Part shown: one piece after another, positions 1-8,518 of the stretch
How the letters are laid out: the number at the start of each line of letters is the position of its first letter
How positions within the stretch are numbered: position 1 is the stretch's first letter
Assembly (NCBI GenBank): GCA_040751775.1
Contig: JBFMGD010000027.1
Location: forward strand, 1 to 37,190
DNA: 37,190 nt
Direction: 5' to 3'
Origin: JBFMGD01 sp040751775
Lineage (GTDB): Bacteria; Bacillota; Dethiobacteria; DTU022
Notes under the pieces: model-generated
The model's database searches: none
Seen by the model: the letters and a program-made list of their open reading frames with translations, nothing else
What the model was told of the DNA's origin: nothing
Made by a program: the position numbers and the translations under genes

Positions 1-1824
1 AAAAACGAAGGGCTGAACCGCGTTGTGGTGGCCTCCTGCTCCCCCCGGATGCACGAACCCACCTTCCGGAAGGCGCTCCAGGATGCCGGTTTAAACCCGT
101 ATTTTTTAGAGATGGCCAACATCCGGGAACAGTGCTCCTGGGTTCACACAGATCGCGCGGCGGCGACCGCCAAGGCGAAAAAGCTGGTCGCGGTGGCCGT
201 GGCTAAGGTGCGGCTGCTCGAGCCGCTGGAAGCGCGGGAAGTGGACGCCGAACCGGCCGCCCTGGTGATCGGCGCCGGTATCGCCGGAATTCAGGCGGCG
301 CTCGATATCGCCGATGCCGGGTTCAAGGTCTACCTGGTGGAGAAGAGCCCTTCGGTGGGGGGACGCATGTCGCAGCTGGATAAGACATTCCCCACGCTGG
401 ACTGCTCCGCCTGTATCCTCACGCCGAAGATGGTTGATTCAGCCGGCCATCCCGATATCGAACTGATGACCTATTCGGAAGTGGAGCAGATCAGCGGTTT
501 TATCGGCAACTTTGACGTTAAGGTGCGCAAGAAAGCGCGCTACGTCGATTTTGACAAATGTACCGGTTGCGGTGATTGCGCCGCGGCATGCCGCGTTGGA
601 AACCGTATTCCGAGCGAGTTTGATGAAGGCATGGGCAAACGGGCGGCAATTTACCTGCCGTTCCCGCAGGCTGTGCCGGCCAAGTATACGATCGATCCGG
701 AAAAGTGCCTTTTCTTGAGCAAGGGCAAATGCGGCAAAGGGCCCAAGTGCGCCGAAGTTTGCCGGGCCGGTGCGGTTAATTTTGAACAACAAGACGAGAT
801 CATCGAGTTCAAGGTGGGCGCGATCGTGGTGGCCACGGGCTTTGACGTTTTCGACGCGGCCCGGAAACCGGAGTACGGCTATGCCGACTATCCGAACGTG
901 ATTACCGGTTTGGAGATGGAGCGCCTTGTATCCGCCTCCGGTCCGACCGGCGGCAAGGTCAAGGTCAACAACGGCACGGAGGAGATCATCCCCAAAGAGA
1001 TCGCCTTTATCCAGTGTGTCGGCTCCCGGGACAAGAGCACCGGCAACGAGTACTGCTCCCGGGTATGCTGCATGTATACCGCCAAGCAGGCTCACCTGAT
1101 TAAAGATAAAATCCCCGACGCGCATGTGCGGGTCTACTACATGGACGTGCGCGCTTTCGGCAAGGGTTTTGAAGAGTTTTACGACCGGGTGCGCCGCGAA
1201 GGCGTCCGCTATATCCGGGGCAACCCCTCGGAGATTTTCAAGCGCGGCGACAAGCTGGTGGTTAAGGCGGAGGACACCCTGACCGCCACGCCGCTGGAGG
1301 ACGAGGTCGATCTGGTCGTCCTGGCCGTGGGTTTGGAGCCGCGCGCCGACGCCCGCAAGATCATCGAACTGCTGCGCCTCTCCCAGTCGCCGGACCGCTT
1401 CTTCCTCGAGGCCCACCCCAAGCTGAAACCGGTGGATACCGCCACGGACGGCGTTTTTCTGGCCGGCTGCTGCCAGGGTCCGAAAGATATCCCCGATACG
1501 GTGGCCCAGGCCAAGGGGGCCGCTTCTTCGGCCATGATACCCCTGGCCCGGGGCAAGGTGAAGATCGGCGCCCAGGTGGCCATAGTCAACGAAGCGACCT
1601 GCCGGGGCTGCGGCTTCTGCGTGAATATCTGCCCCTATACCGCGATCGAGCTGGTTACCGTCAACCGGATGGGCCACATGGTCGAGGTGGCGCGGGTCAA
1701 TGAAGCGCTCTGCAAGGGCTGCGGCTCCTGTTCCGCCGGCTGCCTTTCGGACTCGATCCAGCCCAAGTCTTTCCGCGACAGGCAGATACTACCGCAAATT
1801 GCGGCATTGGGGGTCATGAGATGA
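1..1824 (+). CDS. hdrA: HdrA-like iron-sulfur flavoprotein, 5' partial
   Basis: Heterodisulfide-reductase subunit A homologue, the FAD-containing core of Hdr/Flx electron-transfer complexes. The frame is open from base 1, and the visible start (CSPRMHEPTFR) is a conserved region inside HdrA, so the true start lies left of the window; perhaps 50-70 residues are missing. About 607 residues are visible. The dinucleotide-binding motif GAGIAGIQ is near residue 90, followed by the HdrA cysteine motif TLDCSACILTP. Next come a cysteine cluster CTGCGDCAAAC, a CGKGPKC region, a YCSRVCC segment, and two C-terminal [4Fe-4S] motifs (CRGCGFCVNICPY and CKGCGSCSAGC). It overlaps the MvhD-like gene by four bases (ATGA), so translation is coupled. 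In bacteria with flxABCD-hdr clusters this subunit is thought to be the flavin bifurcation/confurcation site. Whether hdrB and hdrC lie upstream cannot be seen here. Confidence 0.93.
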   Translation, partial: KNEGLNRVVVASCSPRMHEPTFRKALQDAGLNPYFLEMANIREQCSWVHTDRAAATAKAKKLVAVAVAKVRLLEPLEAREVDAEPAALVIGAGIAGIQAALDIADAGFKVYLVEKSPSVGGRMSQLDKTFPTLDCSACILTPKMVDSAGHPDIELMTYSEVEQISGFIGNFDVKVRKKARYVDFDKCTGCGDCAAACRVGNRIPSEFDEGMGKRAAIYLPFPQAVPAKYTIDPEKCLFLSKGKCGKGPKCAEVCRAGAVNFEQQDEIIEFKVGAIVVATGFDVFDAARKPEYGYADYPNVITGLEMERLVSASGPTGGKVKVNNGTEEIIPKEIAFIQCVGSRDKSTGNEYCSRVCCMYTAKQAHLIKDKIPDAHVRVYYMDVRAFGKGFEEFYDRVRREGVRYIRGNPSEIFKRGDKLVVKAEDTLTATPLEDEVDLVVLAVGLEPRADARKIIELLRLSQSPDRFFLEAHPKLKPVDTATDGVFLAGCCQGPKDIPDTVAQAKGAASSAMIPLARGKVKIGAQVAIVNEATCRGCGFCVNICPYTAIELVTVNRMGHMVEVARVNEALCKGCGSCSAGCLSDSIQPKSFRDRQILPQIAALGVMR

Positions 1825-2252
1825 GCGAGCAGTACGAACCGAATGTCGTGGCGTTTTTATGCAACTGGTGCTCCTACGCCGGGGCCGACCTGGCGGGAAC
1901 CAGCCGGGTCAACTACCCTTCGAACGTCCAGGTGATCCGGGTAATGTGTTCCGGGCGGGTCAATCCGCTTTACGTGATGAACGCGCTGCAGCAGGGCGCC
2001 GACGGGGTGCTGGTTTCAGGATGCCATCCCGGTGACTGCCACTACATGGAAGGCAACTTCTACGCCCGCCGCCGCCTGAACTTGCTGCGCGAGCTGATGG
2101 ATTTCGTGGGGGTGGACCCGCGCCGTTTTCATATGAGTTGGGTCTCCGCCTCCGAGGGACATAAATGGAAAGAAGTCGTGGAAAAAACCGTGGAAGACGC
2201 CCGTGCCGCCGGACCTTTCGAAGGCTTCAGGCGCCGGCGGATTAACTGGTAA
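1821..2252 (+). CDS. mvhD: MvhD/FlxD-like hydrogenase iron-sulfur subunit
   Basis: A 143-residue protein of the MvhD (methyl-viologen-reducing hydrogenase delta subunit) family, usual length about 140. Cysteine motifs typical of the family are visible: LCNWCSYAGAD near the N-terminus, RVMCSGRVNP in the middle, and VSGCHPGDCHYMEGN. These ligate a [2Fe-2S] cluster that passes electrons between HdrA and its partner dehydrogenase. It starts inside the HdrA stop codon (ATGA overlap) and is followed at once by a strong ribosome site for the next iron-sulfur gene. With the three genes downstream the arrangement matches the FlxD position of bacterial Flx-Hdr complexes; no hydrogenase large subunit is present, so an NAD(P)H-linked role is more likely than a hydrogenase role. 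Confidence 0.92.
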   Translation: MSEQYEPNVVAFLCNWCSYAGADLAGTSRVNYPSNVQVIRVMCSGRVNPLYVMNALQQGADGVLVSGCHPGDCHYMEGNFYARRRLNLLRELMDFVGVDPRRFHMSWVSASEGHKWKEVVEKTVEDARAAGPFEGFRRRRINW

Positions 2253-2265
2253 GGAGGGGATGGAA

Positions 2266-3246
2266 ATGGACCTGGAGAAGCTGCGTAAAACAGCGGCGGA
2301 AGTCGTCTCAAGAGACGATGTCAAATACCTGATCGGCTGGCGTCCGGGCACCTTCGGTTACCGGGTTTCGCCCTGTTTTGTAGAGGATGCCGCCGGAGCC
2401 GCGGAGTTGACTTTTTCGCCCCTCTGCACCGCCAACCTGGCGGGCTACCTGACGCTGGTGGAGAAACGGCCTGTGCCCCGGGGTCGGGAGGCGGACAACC
2501 GTAAAGTCGCCCTGATGGTCAAGGGCTGCGACAGCAGGGCCGTGGCCCAGCTTTTATCCGAGAAAGGGATCAAGCGGGAACAGGTGATCGTGATCGGCTG
2601 CCCCTGTCCCGGGGTGGTGGACCTGGATCTGCTCGCGGCTAAATTTCCGGAAAACGAAAAACCGGTCGCGCTGAAGTGGAGCGACGGCGGTTTTGTGCTG
2701 GCGGCGGATGGTAAGGAGACGGTAGTACCGCGCGACGCGGTGCTGGCGGAGAAGTGCCGCCTCTGCCGTTACCCCAATCCCGTCTTCAGCGATATCATGT
2801 TGGGCGAAGCGGTGGAACCGTGGGTCCCGGCCGAGGACAGCGCCGTGGCCGGTGTGGAGGGCAAGGGCCTCGCTGAACGGGCGTCGTATTGGGAAGAGCA
2901 GTTTTCGCAATGCCTGCGCTGCTACGCCTGCCGGAATGCGTGCCCCTTATGCTACTGCCAGGATTGTATCCTCGACCGGCTTAACCCGACCTGGATTAAC
3001 CGTGCCGTGAACTTTTCGGAAAATACCGCCTTTCATATTGCCCGGGCTTTCCACCTGGCGGGACGCTGCGTCGATTGCGGCGAGTGCCGGCGGGCTTGTC
3101 CGGTGAACATTCCTCTGGGTCAATTAAACCGCAAGCTGGCCCGCGAGGTCAGGGAACAGTACGGCTTTGAAGCCGGGCTTGATCCCGAGGCCGCGCCGTT
3201 CCAGGCCAGTTACAAGCCGGATGATCCCGAGGAATTTATTCTGTAG
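2266..3246 (+). CDS. Dicluster [4Fe-4S] protein of the Flx/Hdr operon (FlxB/FlxC-like)
   Basis: A cytoplasmic iron-sulfur protein of about 326 residues. The N-terminal half contains VKGCDSRAV and IGCPCPGVVD, as in proteins related to the F420-hydrogenase beta family; a CRLCRYPNP motif follows in the middle. The C-terminal half has two ferredoxin-type clusters: CLRCYACRNACPLCYCQDC, and CVDCGECRRACPVNIP. The start is ATG at 2266 because AAGGAGG at 2251-2257 sits 8 nt before it; an ATG at 2260 is too close to that site, and a longer frame from 2203 would run far into the MvhD gene. It probably carries electrons between the NAD(P)H reductase encoded at 4271 and HdrA. Which letter of the Flx nomenclature applies is not certain from sequence alone. 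Confidence 0.86.
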   Translation: MDLEKLRKTAAEVVSRDDVKYLIGWRPGTFGYRVSPCFVEDAAGAAELTFSPLCTANLAGYLTLVEKRPVPRGREADNRKVALMVKGCDSRAVAQLLSEKGIKREQVIVIGCPCPGVVDLDLLAAKFPENEKPVALKWSDGGFVLAADGKETVVPRDAVLAEKCRLCRYPNPVFSDIMLGEAVEPWVPAEDSAVAGVEGKGLAERASYWEEQFSQCLRCYACRNACPLCYCQDCILDRLNPTWINRAVNFSENTAFHIARAFHLAGRCVDCGECRRACPVNIPLGQLNRKLAREVREQYGFEAGLDPEAAPFQASYKPDDPEEFIL

Positions 3247-3248
3247 AG

Positions 3249-4271
3249 GTGGGTGATCTGTCAGCGATGCTGTTAAATAAGGAAAAATGGTCTGAGTTTA
3301 CCGGGAAGCTGGCCGGCAAGCAGCTCTGGGCGCCGGCGCGGCAGGGCGGCAAGACGCGCTTTGCCCCGGCGGCGGCGGGGGAAGTGCCCGCGCTCGCAGG
3401 CGACAATACCCTGGTGCCGCCGAAGGCGGTTGTCTTCCCCCAAACGGAGACGCTTTACCGCTACCAGTTGGGCCAAACAGAGATGGAAGCGCCCCGCCTG
3501 GAAGGAGAAGCGGTTCTGCTGGGAGTGCGGCCCTGTGACGGCCGGGCGATGCAGCTGGTGGAGAAACTGTTCCGCTGGGATGTGGACGACCCGTATTACC
3601 TCAAGCGGCGGGAGCTGACCACGGTGGTCGGCCTGGCCTGCAGCGAACCGGGGCTGAATTGCTTCTGCACCTCGGTCGGCGGCGGCCCCGCCTCTACCGA
3701 AGGGCTCGATCTGCTGCTGATTGACCTGGGGGAGAGTTATTTCCTCGATGCGGTCACCGGCAAGGGGCAAGCGCTTTTAAACGACGTGCAGGAGTTGCTG
3801 GAGGAGGCGCCGGCCGAGGCGGTTAAGCGGAAGGAGCAGGCCGCCGCGGCGGCGGAGGCGAAAATCCGGCGCCGCGTCGATACGGCCGGGGTGCCGGCAG
3901 GGTTGCCCGGGCTCTGGGAAGACCCGCTGTGGCAGCGTAACGCCGCCGCCTGCCTGGGATGCGGCGCCTGCACCTATCTCTGCCCGACCTGCCACTGTTT
4001 CGACATCCAGGACGAGGTGGAAGGTTTTGCCGCGCGGCGCTGCCGGATGTGGGACTCCTGCATGTTTGAAGAGTACACGCGCCATACGTCCGGCCATAAC
4101 CCCCGCCCGACGCGGCGGGAGCGGACGCGCAACCGGATCAACCATAAGTATAATTATTTCGTCAATAAATTCGATGTCATTGCCTGTGTCGGATGCGGGC
4201 GGTGCGTAAACCTCTGCCCTGTCAATATCGATATTATTGAAATCCTGAGACAGGTAAAGGAGGCGCTGTAA
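3249..4271 (+). CDS. Dicluster [4Fe-4S] protein, AsrA/hydrogenase-beta-like (FlxB/FlxC-like)
   Basis: Iron-sulfur protein of about 340 residues resembling AsrA of anaerobic sulfite reductase and beta subunits of HyhBG-type sulfhydrogenases. Visible motifs are GVRPCDGRAM near residue 95, an EPGLNCFC region, and two ferredoxin clusters, CLGCGACTYLCPTCHCFD and CVGCGRCVNLCPVNID. The start is uncertain: GTG at 3249 follows the previous stop by two bases and has no good ribosome site, whereas ATG at 3267 gives MLLNKEKW and lies 13 nt after a GAGGTGGG site. The 3' end overlaps the reductase gene by one base (TAATG). In AsrAB and HyhBG this family partners a FAD/NAD(P) subunit, exactly as here, so it is probably the direct electron acceptor of that subunit. 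Confidence 0.86.
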   Translation: MGDLSAMLLNKEKWSEFTGKLAGKQLWAPARQGGKTRFAPAAAGEVPALAGDNTLVPPKAVVFPQTETLYRYQLGQTEMEAPRLEGEAVLLGVRPCDGRAMQLVEKLFRWDVDDPYYLKRRELTTVVGLACSEPGLNCFCTSVGGGPASTEGLDLLLIDLGESYFLDAVTGKGQALLNDVQELLEEAPAEAVKRKEQAAAAAEAKIRRRVDTAGVPAGLPGLWEDPLWQRNAAACLGCGACTYLCPTCHCFDIQDEVEGFAARRCRMWDSCMFEEYTRHTSGHNPRPTRRERTRNRINHKYNYFVNKFDVIACVGCGRCVNLCPVNIDIIEILRQVKEAL

Positions 4272-5116
4272 TGTGTAACGCCAACCCTTATATTCCTTAC
4301 ACGGCCACCATTGAAGATGCCTGGTTTGAGACCGTGGGGGACCGTTGCGTCAAGACCTTCAAGGTGACTCTCGATGACGCGGCGGCGCGGGAAAACTGGA
4401 GCCACCGCCCGGGCCAGTGCGCCATGGTCGGCCTGCTCGGGGTCGGGGAAAGCATGTTCTGTATTTCCTGCTCGCCGACCGAAGGCGACTTCCTGCGCTT
4501 TTCGGTGATGCGCGCGGGCAAGGTAACGCAGGCGCTTCACCAGCTGGAGCCGGGCGACAAGATAACCGTGCGCGGCCCCTACGGCAACAGCTTCCCCCTG
4601 GACGACTGGCGAGGAAAGAAAATCCTCACCGTCGGCGGCGGCATCGGCCAGGCGCCCCTGCGCCCGATCGTGGAGTATGTCAAGGCCAACCGGGAAGCGT
4701 ACGCGGGGCTGATCATGATCTACGGCGCCCGCACTTCAGGCGACCTCTGCTTTAAGGGCGAGTTTGCGGAGATGAATGCGTGCGCGGACCTTTCCTGCCA
4801 TCTTTCAGTTGACATCGGGGAAGAAGGCTGGCCGCACTACGTCGGCTTCGTGCCCTCCCTGCTCATGGAGGTGAACCCCTCGCCGGAGAATACGATCGCC
4901 ATTACCTGCGGCCCGCCGATCATGATCCGGTTCGTCCTGGAGAACTTAAAAAAGCTCGGTTTCGCCGACGAGCAGATTTTTACCACGCTTGAAAACCGGA
5001 TGAAGTGCGGCTTCGGCAAGTGCGGCCGCTGCAACGCCGGCAGCCTCTACGTCTGTAAAGACGGCCCCGTTTTCAGCTACGCTGTCTTAAAGGACGTCCC
5101 CGAAGCTTTCGCCTGA
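4271..5116 (+). CDS. FAD/NAD(P)-binding oxidoreductase, AsrB/HyhG/FlxA-like
   Basis: A 281-residue flavoprotein of the ferredoxin-NADP reductase superfamily with a dihydroorotate-dehydrogenase-B-type [2Fe-2S] tail. Visible are the FAD-binding stretch RPGQCAMVGL (around residues 43-52), GPYGNSFPL, the nucleotide-binding loop VGGGIGQAPLRPI, the CGPPIM motif, and the C-terminal cysteines CGFGKCGRCNAG plus VCKDGPVFSY. Length and order match AsrB, HyhG and the FlxA subunit of bacterial Flx-Hdr complexes. An AAAGGAGG ribosome site lies at the end of the previous gene. It is the last gene of the operon and is followed by a strong terminator. It probably oxidises or reduces NAD(P)H for the complex. 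Confidence 0.88.
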   Translation: MCNANPYIPYTATIEDAWFETVGDRCVKTFKVTLDDAAARENWSHRPGQCAMVGLLGVGESMFCISCSPTEGDFLRFSVMRAGKVTQALHQLEPGDKITVRGPYGNSFPLDDWRGKKILTVGGGIGQAPLRPIVEYVKANREAYAGLIMIYGARTSGDLCFKGEFAEMNACADLSCHLSVDIGEEGWPHYVGFVPSLLMEVNPSPENTIAITCGPPIMIRFVLENLKKLGFADEQIFTTLENRMKCGFGKCGRCNAGSLYVCKDGPVFSYAVLKDVPEAFA

Positions 5117-5147
5117 TTGTTTGACCACTCAATATCATAACTGCACC

Positions 5148-5176
5148 AAGGGGCGCGTCGCGACGCGCCCCTTTTC
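5148..5176 (+). terminator. Rho-independent terminator of the hdr/flx operon
   Basis: A perfect palindrome AAGGGGCGCGTCG/CGACGCGCCCCTT (5148-5173) is followed by TTCT, with T5172-T5175 forming a short U tract. It lies 31 bases after the reductase stop codon and closes the operon. Confidence 0.85.
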
Positions 5177-5191
5177 TAATAGCGGTAAGGG

Positions 5192-5217
5192 GACACCCCT
5201 CTTTCAAGAGGTGTGTC
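5192..5217. repeat. REP-like hairpin, GGGGACA family
   Basis: GACACCCCTCTT and AAGAGGTGTGTC form a 12-bp hairpin with one mismatch, preceded by GGTAAGGGGACA. It lies between the convergent operon end and the M28 peptidase stop. The GTAAGGGG...CACcCCTCTT pattern recurs at 10677-10715, which marks it as a dispersed element and not simply a terminator. Confidence 0.6.
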
Positions 5218-5226
5218 AAACAAGGC

Positions 5227-6972
5227 CTACCGGCGGCGGGCGGCTATGCCGCTCATCGTGATCAGCAGCGCCGCGGCGGCCAGGAAGACCAGGACAACTT
5301 TGTAGCTGAAGAGGCCGCAGGCCGCTGCCAACAGGATATACCACCACGTTACCCCGATTTGATAGGTTGTGGTAAAAATATAGATGAACGCGAAAAACAC
5401 CGCGCCGCCCAGGACCGCCAGCGCCAGGTTCAGGATCCGGCGCGGCAAGCGCGATGCCGGTTTAATCCAGATCCAGAGGTAGGCGGGGAGCAGGAAGAAG
5501 GTTACCGCGGCGAAGCCCGAACCTTCCGCCCAGATTACCAGCACCAGCACGGCGAGCAATAAGAGGACCCAGCGCCGTCCGGCCTCTGCCGCTTCTTGAT
5601 TTTGCGGCATCGCGGTCAGGCGGGGATAGACAACCTTAAACAGCACCAGGCCGGTGAGCAGCACGGTTAGCAGGACCAGCACGGCCGGCAGGTACTGCGG
5701 GTGATAGAGGACCGGGTCCTTCTGTGTGGCCGGGTAGAGCGGATAGCGGACCATGGCCCCTGTCAGCGGTAAGAGGCGGAGCAGCAGGTAACCGGCGGTC
5801 CCCGCGGCGAAAAGCAGGCCGGCCCGCACGATTTCACGCCGGGATGCTCCAAGTGCGGCGGGCGCGGCCAGGCGAAAATCGACTGCCAGAACGGCAAAGA
5901 ATGGGGCAAAGAGAAGCAGTTGCAGGAAGGTAATAACCCAGCCGGGCAGGTATTGATGGCCGTACTTGAAATAGCTCATCTCGCCGGCCGGCAGCACGGG
6001 GATCTCATCGAGGCCGCGCAAGATCCGCTCCGCGGCGCGCCCGTAAGCGGTGATGGTGGCCGGTTCCAGTTTTTCAACGGTATCCTCGCGGGAGTGATAA
6101 AGCAGGCGCTGCCGCTCCAGATCTATCGCCCGAGTGGTAATATTAACGGTCGGGTAACCGGCCCGTAAAAACATGCCGGCATCGGTTGAGGCGATCGTCA
6201 CGGAGCGGTCCACCCATTCCATGAAGGGGTCGGTGGAGCGCACGGGGCTTTCCGCGCCTGCTGCGGCCAGGGTCAGCTCCCGCAACCAGAGGGGAGTGTA
6301 ACCTTTCTGTAACCCCATAAAGCGGGCCAGGATATAATTCATTTCGCCCATGTTCATGTAGTCCATGGAGAGGACAGCCTTGACCTGCTCCATATCGGCA
6401 AACTGCTCGATGAAGTTGCGGGCGCCCTGCATACCGTATTCCTCGTTGTTGGTGAAAAGAAAGAGGATGGTCCGGTTATGTTCTTCCGAGGCGAAAATAC
6501 GGGCCAGTTCCAAGATGATACCGATATCCGAGCCGGCATCGGCCGCACCCTGGTAAACAAATGCCGGGATGTCGAAATGGGAAGTGATCACGATCATTTC
6601 TTCGGGTTTGACGGTACCCCGGCTGATGCCGTAAACGTTGAGCAGGTTTTCAGCCGGCTTATCACCGGCCCAGGAGTTAAACTCCTGGGTGCCTGTTTCC
6701 AGGCCCAGCGCGGCCAGTCGATTCTTGAGCCAGGCCGCCGCTTCCCGGTTGTCCGGGTGAAAAATGCTGCGCTCGGGATAGCTCAGGCACAGCTCTTCAA
6801 TATTGGCGTAAGCCCGCTCCGTTTCAAATTGAAGCAGGGTGGCGGAGAGGTACGGCTGCGTCACCGGCCGGCTCAGCCAGGTTACCGCTGCCGCGGCGAT
6901 TAATCCTACTGCTGTCAGCGCGATCAAAAAAGTCCTTATCCTGATGGTAAACCCTCCTACTCGCGAATTCAT
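5227..6972 (-). CDS. M28-family zinc peptidase with C-terminal membrane domain
   Basis: Putative membrane-anchored aminopeptidase of 581 residues. Residues 12-33 form an N-terminal hydrophobic segment. The catalytic domain carries all M28 metal ligands in order: H132 and D134 (SHFD), D145 (GAADAGSD), E177/E178 (NNEEYG), D204 (SMDYMN) and H293 (YHSREDT). From about residue 335 to the end there are six or more hydrophobic stretches likely to span the membrane. The start is unclear: ATG at 6972 has no ribosome site, while a strong AGGAGGG on the minus strand (6952-6958) lies inside the frame with no ATG/GTG just after it; TTG at 6927 is preceded by AAGGA and would still keep the signal anchor. 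It stands alone, divergent from the serpin gene. The substrate is unknown. Confidence 0.85.
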   Translation of the reverse strand: MNSRVGGFTIRIRTFLIALTAVGLIAAAAVTWLSRPVTQPYLSATLLQFETERAYANIEELCLSYPERSIFHPDNREAAAWLKNRLAALGLETGTQEFNSWAGDKPAENLLNVYGISRGTVKPEEMIVITSHFDIPAFVYQGAADAGSDIGIILELARIFASEEHNRTILFLFTNNEEYGMQGARNFIEQFADMEQVKAVLSMDYMNMGEMNYILARFMGLQKGYTPLWLRELTLAAAGAESPVRSTDPFMEWVDRSVTIASTDAGMFLRAGYPTVNITTRAIDLERQRLLYHSREDTVEKLEPATITAYGRAAERILRGLDEIPVLPAGEMSYFKYGHQYLPGWVITFLQLLLFAPFFAVLAVDFRLAAPAALGASRREIVRAGLLFAAGTAGYLLLRLLPLTGAMVRYPLYPATQKDPVLYHPQYLPAVLVLLTVLLTGLVLFKVVYPRLTAMPQNQEAAEAGRRWVLLLLAVLVLVIWAEGSGFAAVTFFLLPAYLWIWIKPASRLPRRILNLALAVLGGAVFFAFIYIFTTTYQIGVTWWYILLAAACGLFSYKVVLVFLAAAALLITMSGIAARRR

Positions 6973-6985
6973 TAGTAATTAGTGC

Positions 6986-7009
6986 AAATTCGACACTTTG
7001 TCCGAATTT
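6986..7009. promoter_or_regulatory. Inverted repeat in the peptidase-serpin divergent region
   Basis: AAATTCG-ACA (6986-6995) pairs with TGTCCGAATTT (6999-7009) with a single bulge. It lies 14 bases from the peptidase ATG in the divergent control region (6973-7188), so it could be an operator or a hairpin in a transcript. No regulator family can be named. The rest of this region shows no convincing gene; an AT-rich stretch near 7137-7150 may hold the serpin promoter. Confidence 0.4.
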
Positions 7010-7188
7010 CCTTCATTAAGAGACCGGCACAACATGGCGGGCGGCGGCCGGCGGTCTTTGCCGGGCGCCCGGGGCGGTGCAACCATTAAAGCGGCCTGTA
7101 TTATTAACAGAAATAATTCCGGGAACTTTCTCCTGTTTTATATAGTCTATTTCCATAGAGGAAGTAGATTGATTGAGGAGGTTTGACA

Positions 7189-8442
7189 ATGACGCGAAAG
7201 AGAAAGGTAATCATCTGGGGGCTGCTGCTCCTGACCGCCGGGCTGCCGGCGGCGGCCGGTTGCGGCGGTGCCGAACCGGAGCGGGTTTATGCGGAGCCGG
7301 CCGATCATGTTGATCAACGCCTGGTGGACGGCAATACCCGGTTCGGATTTGATTTGTTTCACCGCCTGGCGGGTGAATCACCCGGCCAAAATTTACTGAT
7401 TTCACCGGCCAGTGTGTCCGCCGCTTTGGCGATGACGATTAACGGGGCAGCCGGCGAAACATCCGAGGCCATGATGGAAGCGCTCCAGCTGCAGGGGATG
7501 AGCCTTGCAGAGATGAACCAAGCCTTTAACAATCTGATCACCATTCTGCGCAACCCCGATCCGCGGGTCGCGCTGGTTGTGGCCAATTCCCTGTGGGCGC
7601 GCGCCGGCGTGCCTTTTAAAGAAGATTTCCTGCAGCGCAACCGGGATTATTTCGAGGCTGAACTGGCGGAGCTCGATTTTAATGCACCGCAAGCGGCGGA
7701 TGCGATTAACGGCTGGGTCAGGGAGCAGACCAGGGGTAAAATTGCAGAGATTGTCAAACCGCCGATCAATCCCCTCACGGTACTGTTTTTGATCAATGCC
7801 ATCTACTTTAACGGCACCTGGACGGAGCAATTTGATAAAAAGTTGACCAGCGAGCTTCCTTTTCATCTGCCGGACGGGACGAGTAAGGATTATCCGATCA
7901 TGTTTCAAAGCGGCAGTTACCGTTACCTGAAGGAAGACTCCTTTGAGGCGATCAGTTTGCCCTACGGGGATAAAGGTCGCGTCAGCATGTATCTATTTTT
8001 ACCCGCGCCGGACAGCTCCCTGGCCGGCTTTTACAGGGATTTGAACCCGGAAAACTGGGCTCACTGGACCGGTTCTTTCAGCGAGCGGGAAGGTGAAATC
8101 GGCCTGCCCCGGTTTAAATTTGCATACGAAAAGTCGCTCAATGAATCCCTGAAAGCGCTGGGTATGGAGGTCGCCTTTGATCAGGGCGAAGCTGATTTCT
8201 CCGGTATGCGCCCGATTCCGCCTAATTTGTTCATCAGCGAGGTAAAACATAAAACTTTTATTGAGGTAAATGAGGTGGGCACCGAGGCCGCCGCGGTGAC
8301 ATCGGTGGAGATGACGCTGACAGCGATGCCCGTGGACAAATTCAACATGATCGTTGACCGGCCGTTTTTCTTCGCCATCGTCGACAATCAGACCGGCACA
8401 ATCCTGTTCATGGGTGCCGTATCGGATCCCGGCGCGTCCTAG
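7189..8442 (+). CDS. Serpin-family protease inhibitor, probable lipoprotein
   Basis: A 417-residue serpin, close to the usual 370-420. The N-terminus has lysine/arginine residues, a hydrophobic stretch and AAAGC, consistent with a lipobox, so it is probably exported and lipid-anchored. Family motifs include NLLISPASVSAALAM near residue 60, NAIYFNGTW, and the C-terminal RPFFFAIVDNQTGTILFMG. The hinge of the reactive loop reads EVGTEAAAVT, with threonine and small residues at P14-P9, the signature of inhibitory serpins; P1 probably falls within TLTAM. The start is ATG at 7189 because GAGGAGG (7175-7181) lies 7 nt before it; the TTG at 7183 is too close. The gene stands alone next to a divergent peptidase. 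Target protease unknown. Confidence 0.9.
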   Translation: MTRKRKVIIWGLLLLTAGLPAAAGCGGAEPERVYAEPADHVDQRLVDGNTRFGFDLFHRLAGESPGQNLLISPASVSAALAMTINGAAGETSEAMMEALQLQGMSLAEMNQAFNNLITILRNPDPRVALVVANSLWARAGVPFKEDFLQRNRDYFEAELAELDFNAPQAADAINGWVREQTRGKIAEIVKPPINPLTVLFLINAIYFNGTWTEQFDKKLTSELPFHLPDGTSKDYPIMFQSGSYRYLKEDSFEAISLPYGDKGRVSMYLFLPAPDSSLAGFYRDLNPENWAHWTGSFSEREGEIGLPRFKFAYEKSLNESLKALGMEVAFDQGEADFSGMRPIPPNLFISEVKHKTFIEVNEVGTEAAAVTSVEMTLTAMPVDKFNMIVDRPFFFAIVDNQTGTILFMGAVSDPGAS

Positions 8443-8518
8443 ACACCGGGGGTAGTTGTTTACTTACCCGGAAGGGTATGATAGGATCAGGTTGGACAGG
8501 ATGTTTTAACGCTAGGAG

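Noticed and set aside
439..1677. Long minus-strand open frame inside hdrA
   Set aside because: It is the shadow of a high-GC gene; the plus-strand protein has all expected cysteine and flavin motifs.
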